The notes under the pieces were generated by a model. The model did no database searches. It was not told where the DNA came from and worked only from the letters and a program-made list of their open reading frames with translations. Below, one piece after another: positions 15,895 to 23,883 of a stretch of 37,691 nucleotides of DNA (positions within the stretch are counted from its first letter, which is position 1; every line of letters begins with the position of its first letter). Origin of the DNA: Actinomycetes bacterium (GTDB taxonomy: Bacteria; Actinomycetota; Acidimicrobiia; Acidimicrobiales; JAAEMS01); NCBI GenBank assembly GCA_024225275.1, contig JAAEMS010000160.1, forward strand, positions 1 through 37,691. The letters run 5' to 3'. The position numbers and the translations under genes are program-made.

Positions 15895-17553
15895 ATGACC
15901 AACCGCTACCCCCGAGTCCTGGTCGCTGCGGTGGCGGTGGGCGTGCTTGTCGGTCTGGTGGTGGCCGCCTTCGACTGGATCACCGTCGAGATCCTCCTGC
16001 ATCAGCTTCACGAGCGTGAGCTGTGGCAGATTGCCCTCGCACCGGCCGTCGGTCTGGCCCTGTCAGCCGCGGCGTTGCGTTGGATAGGCCAGGGTGCCAC
16101 TCCAGCCACCTCGGACGAGTACGTCCGCGCCTTCCACGAGCGCCAGCCCCGTCTTCCTCTCCGTCATCTGCCGGGCCGGCTGGTGGCCGGCATGTTCACC
16201 ATCGGTTTCGGTGGTGCCATGGGGCTGGAAGGTCCGTCGATCTACACCGGTGCCACCATTGGTGTCGGGGTCCGGTCCCGGCTCCAGAGCTTCCTCAGTA
16301 GCGACGATGCCAAGCTCCTCATGACCGCTGGCGCCGCGGCGGGAGTTGCCGCCGTATTCCGGACACCAGCCACTGGCGTGTTGTTCGCCCTCGAGGCGCC
16401 CTACCGCGACGACGTGGCTCGTCGCGCCCTGCTGCCGTCCCTACTTGCCGCGGCCTCGGCCTACCTGGTCTTCGTGAGCCTGGTCGGCACCGAGCAAGCC
16501 CTCCCTCTCACCGGCGGTCTCACTGCGGGCCTCGATGATCTCGGGCTGAGTGATCTCTTCGGTGCGGTCCTGGTTGGTCTCGGTGCCGGTCTCGGTGGCC
16601 GCAGCTTCGCCTGGCTCGTACGTCGGGCCAAGGCCCTCAGCAAGCTGGTGGCGCTCCCGGTCCGGCTGGTGGTGGCCGGTTGCGTTCTGGCTCTGCTGGC
16701 CCTGGGTTCGGCCGCCGCCTTCAATGATCACCCCCTGACCATCGGCCCCGGCGGTGACGCAGTGGCCTGGGTCCTCGATCCCACCCACGAGGTCACCCTC
16801 CAACTGATCGTGCTGCTGTTCGCGATGCGGCTCATTGCCACCGTCGTCACCGTCGGTGGAGGTGGCACCGGTGGCTACTTCATTCCACTGGCCGTCCAAG
16901 GTGTGATCATGGGCCGATTCGTGGGCGAAGTGATCAACGATCCTGGCTCGCGGCTCTGGCCCACCCTTGGCCTCGCCGCCTTCCTGGGTGCCGGCTACCG
17001 GACCCCGATCGCGGCTGTGATGTTCGTGGCCGAGTCGACCCGCGGTGAGGGGTTCGTGGTGCCGGCCCTCATCGCCGCCGCGGTGTCACAGCTGGTGGCC
17101 GGGCCGTCCTCGGTTTCCGAAGGGCAGGCCAGCCTGCGGCTGGGTCACCTCGAGCGCCGGTTCACCCTGCCCATCACCTCGACGCTCACCACCGACGTGT
17201 TGACCGTTCCCCCCGACGCCACGGTGGCCGAGTTCGTGTGGGTCCACGCCTTGGGGCGCCGGGTGTCGACTGTGCCGGTGGTGGACGGTGAGACCTACCT
17301 GGGGATGTGTTCGCTGGACCGGGCCAGTGAGATCGAGCGCGACGCCTGGGAGGACACCGAGATCACCGCAATCATGCGCACCGACCTGCCGGTGGCGCGA
17401 CCGTCGTGGACCTTGCGCGACGCAGTGGTGGGGATGGAATCAGCTTCGACCGACGTGGTGGCGGTGACCGATTCGTCCGGCAGCTTCATCGGCGTCGTTT
17501 ACGAGGCCGAAATTCTCAAACTCGACGAGATTCTCGACGAGACCGGCGGCTAG
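15895..17553 (+). CDS. ClC-family chloride channel/transporter with CBS domains
   Basis: A 552-residue integral membrane protein with about ten hydrophobic helices, then two CBS domains (about residues 425-550) that probably bind an adenine nucleotide. Selectivity motifs are recognisable but varied: GQGATP at 66-70 stands where GSGIP is usual, GLEGP (110-114) carries the gating glutamate E112, and GGYFIP replaces GxFxP. In LFALEAPY (163-170) the position of the ClC-ec1 proton glutamate (E203) is alanine, as in channel-type rather than antiporter-type members, so passive anion conduction is favoured. The ATG at 15895 has no clear ribosome-binding site. The stop shares a CTAG with the convergent small gene. 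Confidence 0.9.
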   Translation: MTNRYPRVLVAAVAVGVLVGLVVAAFDWITVEILLHQLHERELWQIALAPAVGLALSAAALRWIGQGATPATSDEYVRAFHERQPRLPLRHLPGRLVAGMFTIGFGGAMGLEGPSIYTGATIGVGVRSRLQSFLSSDDAKLLMTAGAAAGVAAVFRTPATGVLFALEAPYRDDVARRALLPSLLAAASAYLVFVSLVGTEQALPLTGGLTAGLDDLGLSDLFGAVLVGLGAGLGGRSFAWLVRRAKALSKLVALPVRLVVAGCVLALLALGSAAAFNDHPLTIGPGGDAVAWVLDPTHEVTLQLIVLLFAMRLIATVVTVGGGGTGGYFIPLAVQGVIMGRFVGEVINDPGSRLWPTLGLAAFLGAGYRTPIAAVMFVAESTRGEGFVVPALIAAAVSQLVAGPSSVSEGQASLRLGHLERRFTLPITSTLTTDVLTVPPDATVAEFVWVHALGRRVSTVPVVDGETYLGMCSLDRASEIERDAWEDTEITAIMRTDLPVARPSWTLRDAVVGMESASTDVVAVTDSSGSFIGVVYEAEILKLDEILDETGG

Positions 17554-17744
17554 TCCTCGGCGCGGTCCTCGTTGTGGTCGTCCGGGCCGGGCGCGGCCGC
17601 GGCAGCGTCTTCCTCGGTACGCGTGTCAGGCAGCCCGAAAGGATCGTCGTCGAGACGCTGCATGAGCGACTCGATGTCGTCTTCGGCCAGGCTCCGCTTG
17701 AAAGCCCGGGCCTCCTCGTATCGGCGATGGCGCCCCTTTTTCAC
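17550..17744 (-). CDS. small protein, basic head and acidic tail, function unknown
   Basis: A 64-residue protein. It begins MKKGRHRRYEEARAFKR, passes through a helical segment ending DDDPFGLP, and finishes with an alanine/acidic tail. No family recognised; a nucleic-acid or ribosome-associated role is only a guess from the basic N-terminus. The GTG at 17744 is preferred over the GTG at 17750 because GAGGAG (17754-17759, minus strand) is 9 nt from the former but only 3 nt from the latter. A TACACT -10 box lies further upstream. The last codon shares the palindrome CTAG with the ClC stop, so the two genes converge with a 4-bp overlap. Confidence 0.7.
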   Translation of the reverse strand: MKKGRHRRYEEARAFKRSLAEDDIESLMQRLDDDPFGLPDTRTEEDAAAAAPGPDDHNEDRAED

Positions 17745-17778
17745 AGGCACGACTCCTCGAGTTGTGTTCCGCCTCGAG

Positions 17779-17784
17779 AGTGTA
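17779..17784 (-). promoter_or_regulatory. -10 box of the small gene at 17744
   Basis: TACACT on the minus strand, predicting a leader of about 25-30 nt that contains the GAGGAG ribosome-binding site. No clear -35. Confidence 0.35.
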
Positions 17785-17915
17785 TCGGTTCCGGCGTCGA
17801 TAGGTGATCCGGGTGGCCGCACCGGCGTCTACGATAGTCCTCCGTATCGGGTACTCAACCACATGACCTTCTGCTTGTATGCGCAGAAATACAGTGCCGG
17901 TGCGGGGCCGGGGAT

Positions 17916-19085
17916 TCAGGAAAGGGACCGGCCGGACCGCTCCTCGAGGACCAGAGAGCCGGACGGATCGAAGGCCAGGGCCGCTTCGCCCGCCACGACC
18001 TGGCCGATGGGGCCACCCACCAACTGTTGGCGCCAACCCTCGCCCAGCCGAGCTCCTTCGTCGCCCCGCAACAGGCCCTCGAGGTCGGCGCGGGTGGCCA
18101 ATAGGCTGGCGTCGAGCTCGAGATCGCGGGCCCGCTGAGCGATCCAGGCCGCGATGAGCGAGATGGCGGGTCGTAGCTGACGGGGTAGCTCGTTCTGAGC
18201 GTTCGCTCGTTTGGGTATCTGGAGGCGGGTGCCGGCCTGCACGGCCAAGAGGAGCTCCTCGCCGGAGTCGCCCCGGATGTGGCGGTCGTCGACTCCCCGG
18301 ATCCGCCTCAGGTCTTCGACGGTCTTCGGTCGCGACTGGGCGATACCCACCACGGCCAGGTCGGACAGGACGAACCGGACCGGCTGATCGACCTCGGCGG
18401 CCCGGAGCTCGCGCCATTCGGCCACCATGCGGGCCACGCCGGCGGCCTTCCCCTTGAGGTTCCGAGCCTCCTTGATGCGCAGATAGGCCTCTTCGGGCGG
18501 GCGGCGGCCCCGGGCCCGGTTGAGGAACTGCTCGCACTCGTCGAGCGCCCATTGGAGCCGACCCCGACCAGTGAGGTCCTCGACGAGGATGTCGTGGATC
18601 TCCAGCAGGTTGGCGACGTCGGATGCCGCGTACGTCAGCTGGTCGTGGGTGAGGGGGCGCTGAAGCCAATCGGTGAGCCGGTCGCCTTTGGGTAGGTGCA
18701 TGTCGAGCAGCCGCTCGTGCAGGTTCGACAGCGACGGTGTGGCCATGCCGATGAAGCCGGAGGCGATCTGGGTGTCGAACAGGACTCGGGGTCGGGTCCC
18801 GGTGGCGAGCTCGAGGACCTCGATGTCCTGAGCGGCGGCGTGGAGCACGGCAATACCATCGCCCTCGAGTAGGTCGGCCAGCGGCGCGACATCGATGGCC
18901 AGCGGGTCTATGAGGACGAGCTCGTCCTCCCACGCCAGCTGGAGCAGGGCGAGTTTCGGGAAATAGGTGCGCTCGCGGTGGAATTCGGTGTCCAGCGCGT
19001 ACCGGTCGGCCTTCAGGGCCGAGTCGATGACATCGTCGAGGCCCTCATCGTCGGTGATGACCTCGGGTCCGGAGTCTGCCGCCAT
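17916..19085 (-). CDS. rnd: ribonuclease D
   Basis: 3'-to-5' exoribonuclease that trims tRNA and other stable RNA precursors. The DEDDy catalytic set is complete: D32 and E34 (LDTEFHRE), D87 (AAAQD), and Y152/D156 (YAASD). An HRDC domain (about 215-290) and a helical C-terminal part complete the 389 residues, the usual length. The ATG at 19085 follows the rhodanese stop by 10 bp, so both are probably on one transcript. A longer open frame across 17626-18933 is shadow. Confidence 0.95.
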   Translation of the reverse strand: MAADSGPEVITDDEGLDDVIDSALKADRYALDTEFHRERTYFPKLALLQLAWEDELVLIDPLAIDVAPLADLLEGDGIAVLHAAAQDIEVLELATGTRPRVLFDTQIASGFIGMATPSLSNLHERLLDMHLPKGDRLTDWLQRPLTHDQLTYAASDVANLLEIHDILVEDLTGRGRLQWALDECEQFLNRARGRRPPEEAYLRIKEARNLKGKAAGVARMVAEWRELRAAEVDQPVRFVLSDLAVVGIAQSRPKTVEDLRRIRGVDDRHIRGDSGEELLLAVQAGTRLQIPKRANAQNELPRQLRPAISLIAAWIAQRARDLELDASLLATRADLEGLLRGDEGARLGEGWRQQLVGGPIGQVVAGEAALAFDPSGSLVLEERSGRSLS

Positions 19086-19095
19086 GGGAGGGTGG

Positions 19096-19425
19096 TCAGC
19101 TCCCCGACTCGGTGGGAAGCCCGGCTTCCACCCAGGCCATGGTGCCGCCGGCGATATTCGCGCAGCTGAAGCCCTGGCTGGCCAGGAGCTCGGCTGCCTT
19201 CATGCTGCGGCCGCCGCTACGGCACAGCATGAGCAGCTCCCCACGGGGTAGGTCTGCGACATGGTTCTGGAGCTCGGATAGAGGAAACAGCATGGCGTCG
19301 CGGGCGTGAATCTTGGCCCACTCGTCGGCTTCGCGTACGTCGATGATGGCCGAACCCGCGCCCTGGCGCCGAGCCGCCTCGGCCACGTCGACCTCGGGTA
19401 TCTCCGCACTACCGGCATTGCTCAT
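19096..19425 (-). CDS. rhodanese-domain protein
   Basis: A 109-residue single rhodanese domain. The active-site cysteine is C68 in the loop CRSGGRS, and IIDVREADEW (27-36) is the conserved N-terminal signature. Such stand-alone domains carry persulfide sulfur for thiosulfate or sulfide metabolism or tRNA thiolation. It sits directly upstream of rnd. A TACATT -10 box lies about 43 nt upstream of the ATG. Confidence 0.93.
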   Translation of the reverse strand: MSNAGSAEIPEVDVAEAARRQGAGSAIIDVREADEWAKIHARDAMLFPLSELQNHVADLPRGELLMLCRSGGRSMKAAELLASQGFSCANIAGGTMAWVEAGLPTESGS

Positions 19426-19467
19426 CTTGGTGTGGCCCTCATTCGGCTGTCCGCGTCTGCTGCCACC

Positions 19468-19473
19468 AATGTA
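19468..19473 (-). promoter_or_regulatory. -10 box of the rhodanese-rnd operon
   Basis: TACATT on the minus strand with CTGGTT 17 bp further upstream as a weak -35. Predicted leader about 35 nt. Confidence 0.35.
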
Positions 19474-19551
19474 CCGGCCCTGTCTGGACCAACCAGCGAC
19501 CTGTGCTTGTCGCCGCCTGGTTCCGGACCCGGCGAGCCCAGGGTCGCGGGG

Positions 19552-20148
19552 TCAGGCCGGGCCACCGGTGGGCGGCAGATCCTCGGGCCGGTCGGCGTCG
19601 ACGATGGTGGCGGAGTCCAGCCCGGACACCTCGGCCACCACTAGCTCGGCGACGAGAACCCGGGGGGCCCGCACACCGGCGGCCAGCAGGCGCCGGGCGG
19701 GGATGAGCGCCGACGACCTCCATGCCGAAGACAACACGTCGATCGGCTGACCGGGTGGGGTCCAGGGCAGCGCGACTTGGGCCTCCGGGGTGTCGATGAG
19801 CGCGGTCACCAGCCGGGCGATCGTGGTGGCGTCAGGCCGGGTGAGGTCACAGGGAAGTACGACCGTTGGCCCGGGTAGGAGGGCCAAGGCGGTGGCCAGG
19901 GCGGCCAGGGGGCCGAGACCAGGATCGGGGTCGGCCACCGAATCCAGGCCCAGCCCTGCCAATCGGGCCTGATCGCCACCGATCACCACGACCCGCCGCG
20001 CTCCGGCCGCGGTCAGAGCGGTGGCGACCCGTTGCACCATGGGCACGCCATCGACGGGGATGAACGCCTTGTCGGTTCCCATCCGACGGCTGGCCCCTCC
20101 GGCCAGGACCGCTCCGTCGAACCCAAGGTCGACGGCTCCGTCGGTCAC
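19552..20148 (-). CDS. mobA: molybdenum cofactor guanylyltransferase (MobA-like)
   Basis: Nucleotidyltransferase that joins GMP to molybdopterin cofactor. The N-terminal nucleotide-binding loop LAGGASRRMGTDKA (15-28) is the family signature, and LPCDLTRPDA near residue 98 supplies the metal-binding aspartate. At 198 residues it has the usual size. MocA/CTP-type relatives share the fold, so the exact nucleotide is not certain. The GTG start overlaps the stop of the preceding 49-codon ORF as GTGA. Confidence 0.87.
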   Translation of the reverse strand: MTDGAVDLGFDGAVLAGGASRRMGTDKAFIPVDGVPMVQRVATALTAAGARRVVVIGGDQARLAGLGLDSVADPDPGLGPLAALATALALLPGPTVVLPCDLTRPDATTIARLVTALIDTPEAQVALPWTPPGQPIDVLSSAWRSSALIPARRLLAAGVRAPRVLVAELVVAEVSGLDSATIVDADRPEDLPPTGGPA

Positions 20149-20294
20149 GCTCTCACTTGATCAGGGGTTCGGTCGGTCCAGGCCGGGTCGAGTTGGCGTA
20201 GGAAGGACCAGCACCTGATTGGCGTCCGCTCGAGGTCGAGCGCTGTCTCGGTTGGTCCGCTGGGGGTGAGACTGACCGGTGACGTGTCGGACAT
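20145..20294 (-). CDS. small ORF between the patatin-like gene and mobA
   Basis: A 49-residue ORF, beginning MSDTSPVSLTPSG and ending WTDRTPDQVRA. It starts 10 bp after the patatin stop and its TGA overlaps the mobA GTG as GTGA. That tiling is the main argument for it. No ribosome-binding site is clear and no family is recognised; the segment RCWSFLRQLDPAW looks like folded protein. It might serve mainly to deliver ribosomes to mobA. Confidence 0.5.
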   Translation of the reverse strand: MSDTSPVSLTPSGPTETALDLERTPIRCWSFLRQLDPAWTDRTPDQVRA

Positions 20295-20304
20295 GGCCGG
20301 CACT

Positions 20305-21240
20305 CTACCGATCGGTGGTCGTGGGCTCCGGACCGGGCGCCCCGGATCCGTCGTCGTCGGGGTCGGCGACCACATGGGGCGATGGATCCGGTAGGTCCCC
20401 GAGGCCGAGATGGGCGTGGCAGGCCCGGTAGGCCTGATCGATCAGCTCCGAGGTACTCCCGAAGTCGTTGAACGCCACGTCGGCGTACCCGCCGGTGGGC
20501 AGGAGCTCGACTGCCACCTTGTCGGGTACGGACTCGAGGTCGCGGGCGAACCGGTTTCGCCGGGCGATCCAACTGGCCTGGATGGCGGCGTCGATGGGCC
20601 GTCGGGGGTTGGTGGGTGGGCGGTCGTAGGTGCCCACATGGAGCACGAAGATCCGCCGGGCCCCCAGGGCCACCGCCCGTGACAAGGGGACGTCGTTGAC
20701 CACGCCGCCGTCGACGAACCGCTGGCCCTCGATCTCGACGTGGGGGTACACCACGGGCAGAGCCGACGATGCCAACAACGCTGGAATGAGGGGTCCGTGC
20801 TGGAACCACACCTCACCGGCCTGCTCCACTTCTGCCGCCACGCACTGGAACGGGATCTTCAGCTGGCCGAAAGTCCGGGCCCCGAGCCCTTCCTCGATCA
20901 TCTCTTGGAGATCTGAGTTGCCGTGGAGGGCCGGGCCCTTGCGGACCAGGTTGACAGTGTGGGGCAGGAAGCCGCCCCGCATGACGTCGATCTCGCCGGC
21001 CTCGAGCCGCCGCCAGAGCTGCTCCATGAGTCGAACACCACGGGGTGTGGGGTCAGAGGCATAGGCGGCCCCGTTGATGGCCCCGACCGAGCAGCCCAGC
21101 ACGATGTCGGGCTGGATACCCGCCTTGACCAGGGCTTTCAACATCCCTACCTGGAATGCGCCCAGGTTTCCACCCCCTCCGAACACGAAGGCAGTGCGGG
21201 GTCGAGCCCCGAATCCCAGGAGGTTCCGCACGCGGCTCAT
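20305..21240 (-). CDS. patatin-like phospholipase (RssA type)
   Basis: A 311-residue serine acyl hydrolase with a Ser-Asp dyad. The oxyanion loop is GGGGNLGAF (21-29), the nucleophile is S51 in GCSVGAING, and the aspartate is D177 in DGGVVNDVP. The C-terminal 30 residues are low-complexity and acidic. The substrate (phospholipid or other ester) cannot be told. A TACCCT box lies 9 nt upstream of the ATG, predicting a very short or absent leader. It is first of the probable patatin-small ORF-mobA transcript and divergent from the small membrane protein gene. Confidence 0.92.
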   Translation of the reverse strand: MSRVRNLLGFGARPRTAFVFGGGGNLGAFQVGMLKALVKAGIQPDIVLGCSVGAINGAAYASDPTPRGVRLMEQLWRRLEAGEIDVMRGGFLPHTVNLVRKGPALHGNSDLQEMIEEGLGARTFGQLKIPFQCVAAEVEQAGEVWFQHGPLIPALLASSALPVVYPHVEIEGQRFVDGGVVNDVPLSRAVALGARRIFVLHVGTYDRPPTNPRRPIDAAIQASWIARRNRFARDLESVPDKVAVELLPTGGYADVAFNDFGSTSELIDQAYRACHAHLGLGDLPDPSPHVVADPDDDGSGAPGPEPTTTDR

Positions 21241-21249
21241 CGTGTGGAA

Positions 21250-21255
21250 AGGGTA
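21250..21255 (-). promoter_or_regulatory. -10 box of the patatin-like gene
   Basis: TACCCT on the minus strand, 9 nt before the ATG at 21240. Confidence 0.4.
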
Positions 21256-21318
21256 GCGGCGTCTCCGCCCGGGATGGTCGGATCCCAGGCATGCACCCGT
21301 ACGGGCCCGGTTGCGTCA

Positions 21319-21324
21319 TACCAT
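21319..21324 (+). promoter_or_regulatory. -10 box for a leaderless mRNA
   Basis: TACCAT with exactly 7 nt to the GTG at 21332. Confidence 0.45.
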
Positions 21325-21331
21325 CGAGGTC

Positions 21332-21595
21332 GTGCTCCCCGAGTGGCTTTCCCCTGACCTGCTCCGATGGCTGATGCTCGGCTTCGTGGCCGTCGTGCTG
21401 GCGGGCATGTACTTCACGATCAGGGTCATCCAGAAGGTGGTGTTGAGGATCGGCCTGGTCCTGTTCCTGGGGATCGTGGTGCTGGTGGCCTGGAACGAGC
21501 GAGCCGATCTCGAAGGCTGTGCCCAGAATTGCTCATGTGAGCTCCTGGGCCGCGAAGTCCAAGTCCCCGCCTGTCGAGACTCCCTCGGCGGCTAG
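21332..21595 (+). CDS. small membrane protein with cysteine-rich tail
   Basis: An 87-residue protein with two hydrophobic helices (about 12-30 and 36-54) and a short tail containing C63, C67, C69 and C81 in a C-x3-C-x-C-x11-C pattern. No family recognised. The GTG at 21332 is chosen because it follows a TACCAT box by 7 nt; a TTG at 21311 in the same frame precedes that box. The hairpin of two helices would put both termini on the same side of the membrane. The radical SAM gene starts 92 bp downstream on the same strand, so a functional link is possible but unproven. Confidence 0.7.
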   Translation: MLPEWLSPDLLRWLMLGFVAVVLAGMYFTIRVIQKVVLRIGLVLFLGIVVLVAWNERADLEGCAQNCSCELLGREVQVPACRDSLGG

Positions 21596-21687
21596 CCGAC
21601 GTGTCCGTTGAGGTATCGTCGGTTGCCAGTCTGGTTTTCTCGTGAAGCGCGAGCGGGGCCTGCTGGTGTCGCCGAGCGGAGGTCCCG

Positions 21688-22587
21688 ATGAATGATCTGG
21701 CTGAGCCCACCGACTTCGGGACGCGGCCGTTTCCCGCTGCCCTGGTCAACGTAACCAACCGCTGCAACCTCGAATGTGAGCATTGTTTCGTGTTCCGCGA
21801 GGGGAACCCCAACGCCTTCATGGACCGGATGGACGACGCCACCATGCTCCACCAGCTCGAGGTGCTGCGGGATCGTCATGGGATCAAGAGCATGCTGTTC
21901 ATGGGCGGCGAGCCGATGGTTCGCCGCAAGCTCGTCCTGGCCGGAATGGACCTTTTCGAGCACGCCTCGATGGTGACCAATGGAACCTTCGGGATCCCGT
22001 GTGCTCCCGGCCATCTCGTCACCGTGTCCCTCGACGGCCCTCCCGAGGAGAACGACGCCATTCGGGGGGCTGGCGTCTTCGACCGAGTCGAGCGTTCGAT
22101 CCATGAGCGCCACCTCGACGATGGCACCATCGTCATGCTCCAGATGACGATCACCAAGGCGAACGCGGCGAGCATCGAACGTTTCGTCGACGCGGTGGCC
22201 GACTGGCCGGTCGACGGTGTTGCCTTCGGCTTCTATGTCCCCCGAGATGGGGAGCACAGCGATCTCGCGTGGGACACCAACGAGGAGCGGGATGAGGTCA
22301 TCGATCGGGTCGTGGCTCTCAAGAAGCGGTTCCCAGACCTGCTCAAGGTGAGCCTCGACACGCTGGCCCTCATGAGAGCGGACCGATGCCTCGACTATGT
22401 CGGTGATCATTGTGCCCTGAAGTCGATGCTGCCCCTGTACGTCGGTGATGGTGGGATGTTCGAGCGGACCTTCTGCTGCTACGGCAACGATGTCGACTGC
22501 GACCGCTGTGGGGCGTACGCGGTGTTCAACGCGGCCCGCCACCGCAGCCAGGCCTCCACCCCCGGGCCAAAGAGGCCCGAAGCCTGA
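21688..22587 (+). CDS. radical SAM protein with C-terminal cysteine cluster
   Basis: A 299-residue radical SAM enzyme. The SAM-cluster motif is C26-x3-C30-x2-C33 (CNLECEHC), with MGGEPM (72-77) as the SAM-binding GGE motif. A C-terminal cluster of C234, C242, C263, C264, C271 and C274 resembles a SPASM/Twitch-type region for auxiliary iron-sulfur clusters, as in peptide or sulfatase maturases. The substrate is unknown. GGAGGT lies 8 nt before the ATG, and TATCGT at 21614-21619 is a possible -10 box. The end is a short basic, proline-containing tail. Confidence 0.88.
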   Translation: MNDLAEPTDFGTRPFPAALVNVTNRCNLECEHCFVFREGNPNAFMDRMDDATMLHQLEVLRDRHGIKSMLFMGGEPMVRRKLVLAGMDLFEHASMVTNGTFGIPCAPGHLVTVSLDGPPEENDAIRGAGVFDRVERSIHERHLDDGTIVMLQMTITKANAASIERFVDAVADWPVDGVAFGFYVPRDGEHSDLAWDTNEERDEVIDRVVALKKRFPDLLKVSLDTLALMRADRCLDYVGDHCALKSMLPLYVGDGGMFERTFCCYGNDVDCDRCGAYAVFNAARHRSQASTPGPKRPEA

Positions 22588-22635
22588 CCCACGACGGGGT
22601 CCGGCTGGACAGCACCGCTCTTACCGGGGGTGCTG

Positions 22636-22678
22636 GAGTCGCACTCTACTTCGACTTGTATTAGCTTGAGTGCCACTC
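22636..22678. promoter_or_regulatory. paired GAGTNNNACTC dyads, putative operator
   Basis: GAGTCGCACTC (22636-22646) and GAGTGCCACTC (22668-22678) are inverted repeats whose centres are 32 bp apart, about three helical turns. A TAGCTT at 22662-22667, which could be a -10 box, lies between them. A further ACTC half-site is at 22686-22689. The arrangement suggests a dimeric regulator controlling the gene at 22726. Confidence 0.5.
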
Positions 22679-22725
22679 TGGATTCACTCAGGCTGGATCT
22701 GCTGGAGAACGAAGGGGAGAGATCA

Positions 22726-23883
22726 ATGGGCTCAGACACCCTCAGCGACGCTCGTGAGATCGCCGCCATGATCATGCCCCGGGGGGACGAGATCGAGGCC
22801 GCCCGCCGGGTACCGACCGACATCATCAGCGACATGCGTTCACGCGGGATGTTCCTCCAGTGTATTCCCAAGGCCCTCGGTGGCCGCGAGGCCGAACCCC
22901 TCGAGACCCTGCACATGATCGAGGAGATCGCCCGGGCCGACGGCTCGACAGCCTGGGTGGCGATGGTCGCCAGCACCACCGCCTTGTTGTCGGGGTATCT
23001 CGACGATCACTGGGCGAGGGAGATCTACGGCACCGATCCCAACGTCATCACCGCCGGGGCAACGGCCCCGACCGGACGGGCGATCCGGGTCGACGGCGGT
23101 ATCGAGGTGACCGGCCAGTGGCAGTGGGGCAGCGGGTGCGACCATGCTGACTGGCTGGTGGGCGGGTCACTGCTCGTCGACGAGTCCGGCGACCTGATCC
23201 TCGACGAGTCGGGTGCCCCCCACCACCTACTACCCCTGTTGGCCGCTGACCAGGTCGAGATCCTCGACACTTGGTACGTGCACGGGATGGCCGGGTCGGG
23301 CAGCACCGACTTCACCACAAACCGGGCCTTCGTGCCCGATGGTCGGTGGCTGCGCTTCGGACACAACCATCCCCGGCTTCCAGGCCTCTACCAGTTCCCC
23401 CTGCTCGGCTTCCTCGGGCTCGGGGTGTGTTCGATCTCTCTCGGCGTGGCCCGCCGCGCCATCGACGAGCTCGTCCTGCTCGCGGTCGACAAGGTTCCCA
23501 CGGCCAGCAAGAACACCCTCGCCCAGCGAGGTTATGTCCAGTCAGCGGTGGCAGAGGCCGAAGCCGCGGTTCGATCATCGCGCGCCCTGCTTCGGGAAGC
23601 GGTCGAGGGCGCCTACGAGACCGCGACCTCCGGCGGCCCCCTGACCATCGAACACCGAGCCCTGCTGCGGCTGGCAACGACGAACGCATCGCGCCAATCG
23701 GCCAAGGCGGTTGACCTGATGTACAACGCGGCAGGAGGAACGCCGGTGTACAACCGCAGTCCCCTCTCCAGGATCTTCCGCGACATGCACGTCGCCACCC
23801 AGCACCTCATGGTCGGCCCACCCACCTATGAGCTCGTCGGCCGCTACTACCTGGGGCTCGACATCGACACCAGCGGCCTCTAG
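22726..23883 (+). CDS. acyl-CoA dehydrogenase-fold flavoprotein (group D monooxygenase-like)
   Basis: A 385-residue protein with the acyl-CoA dehydrogenase fold. The N-terminal part has GMFLQCIPKALGG and a IARADGSTAW stretch, the middle has VTGQWQWGSGCDHADW at the flavin side, and the C-terminus has NAAGGTPVYNRSPLSRIFRDMH. That C-terminal pattern is typical of Acyl-CoA_dh_2 members such as HsaA/HpaB-type flavin-dependent monooxygenases and DszC relatives, rather than of beta-oxidation dehydrogenases, so an FMNH2/FADH2-dependent hydroxylase is plausible. No flavin reductase gene is adjacent. The ATG at 22726 is chosen for AAGGGGAGA at 22712-22720; the frame is open back to 22630. Confidence 0.85.
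   Translation: MGSDTLSDAREIAAMIMPRGDEIEAARRVPTDIISDMRSRGMFLQCIPKALGGREAEPLETLHMIEEIARADGSTAWVAMVASTTALLSGYLDDHWAREIYGTDPNVITAGATAPTGRAIRVDGGIEVTGQWQWGSGCDHADWLVGGSLLVDESGDLILDESGAPHHLLPLLAADQVEILDTWYVHGMAGSGSTDFTTNRAFVPDGRWLRFGHNHPRLPGLYQFPLLGFLGLGVCSISLGVARRAIDELVLLAVDKVPTASKNTLAQRGYVQSAVAEAEAAVRSSRALLREAVEGAYETATSGGPLTIEHRALLRLATTNASRQSAKAVDLMYNAAGGTPVYNRSPLSRIFRDMHVATQHLMVGPPTYELVGRYYLGLDIDTSGL

Noticed and set aside
17626..18933. 435-codon open frame on the minus strand
   Set aside because: It overlaps rnd in another frame and reads as Arg/Pro-rich low complexity, whereas rnd has a full DEDDy catalytic set.
21332..21595. Small Cys-tailed protein as a RiPP precursor
   Set aside because: It has two membrane helices and no leader/core boundary, repeated core or proteolysis motif; proximity to a radical SAM gene alone is not enough.
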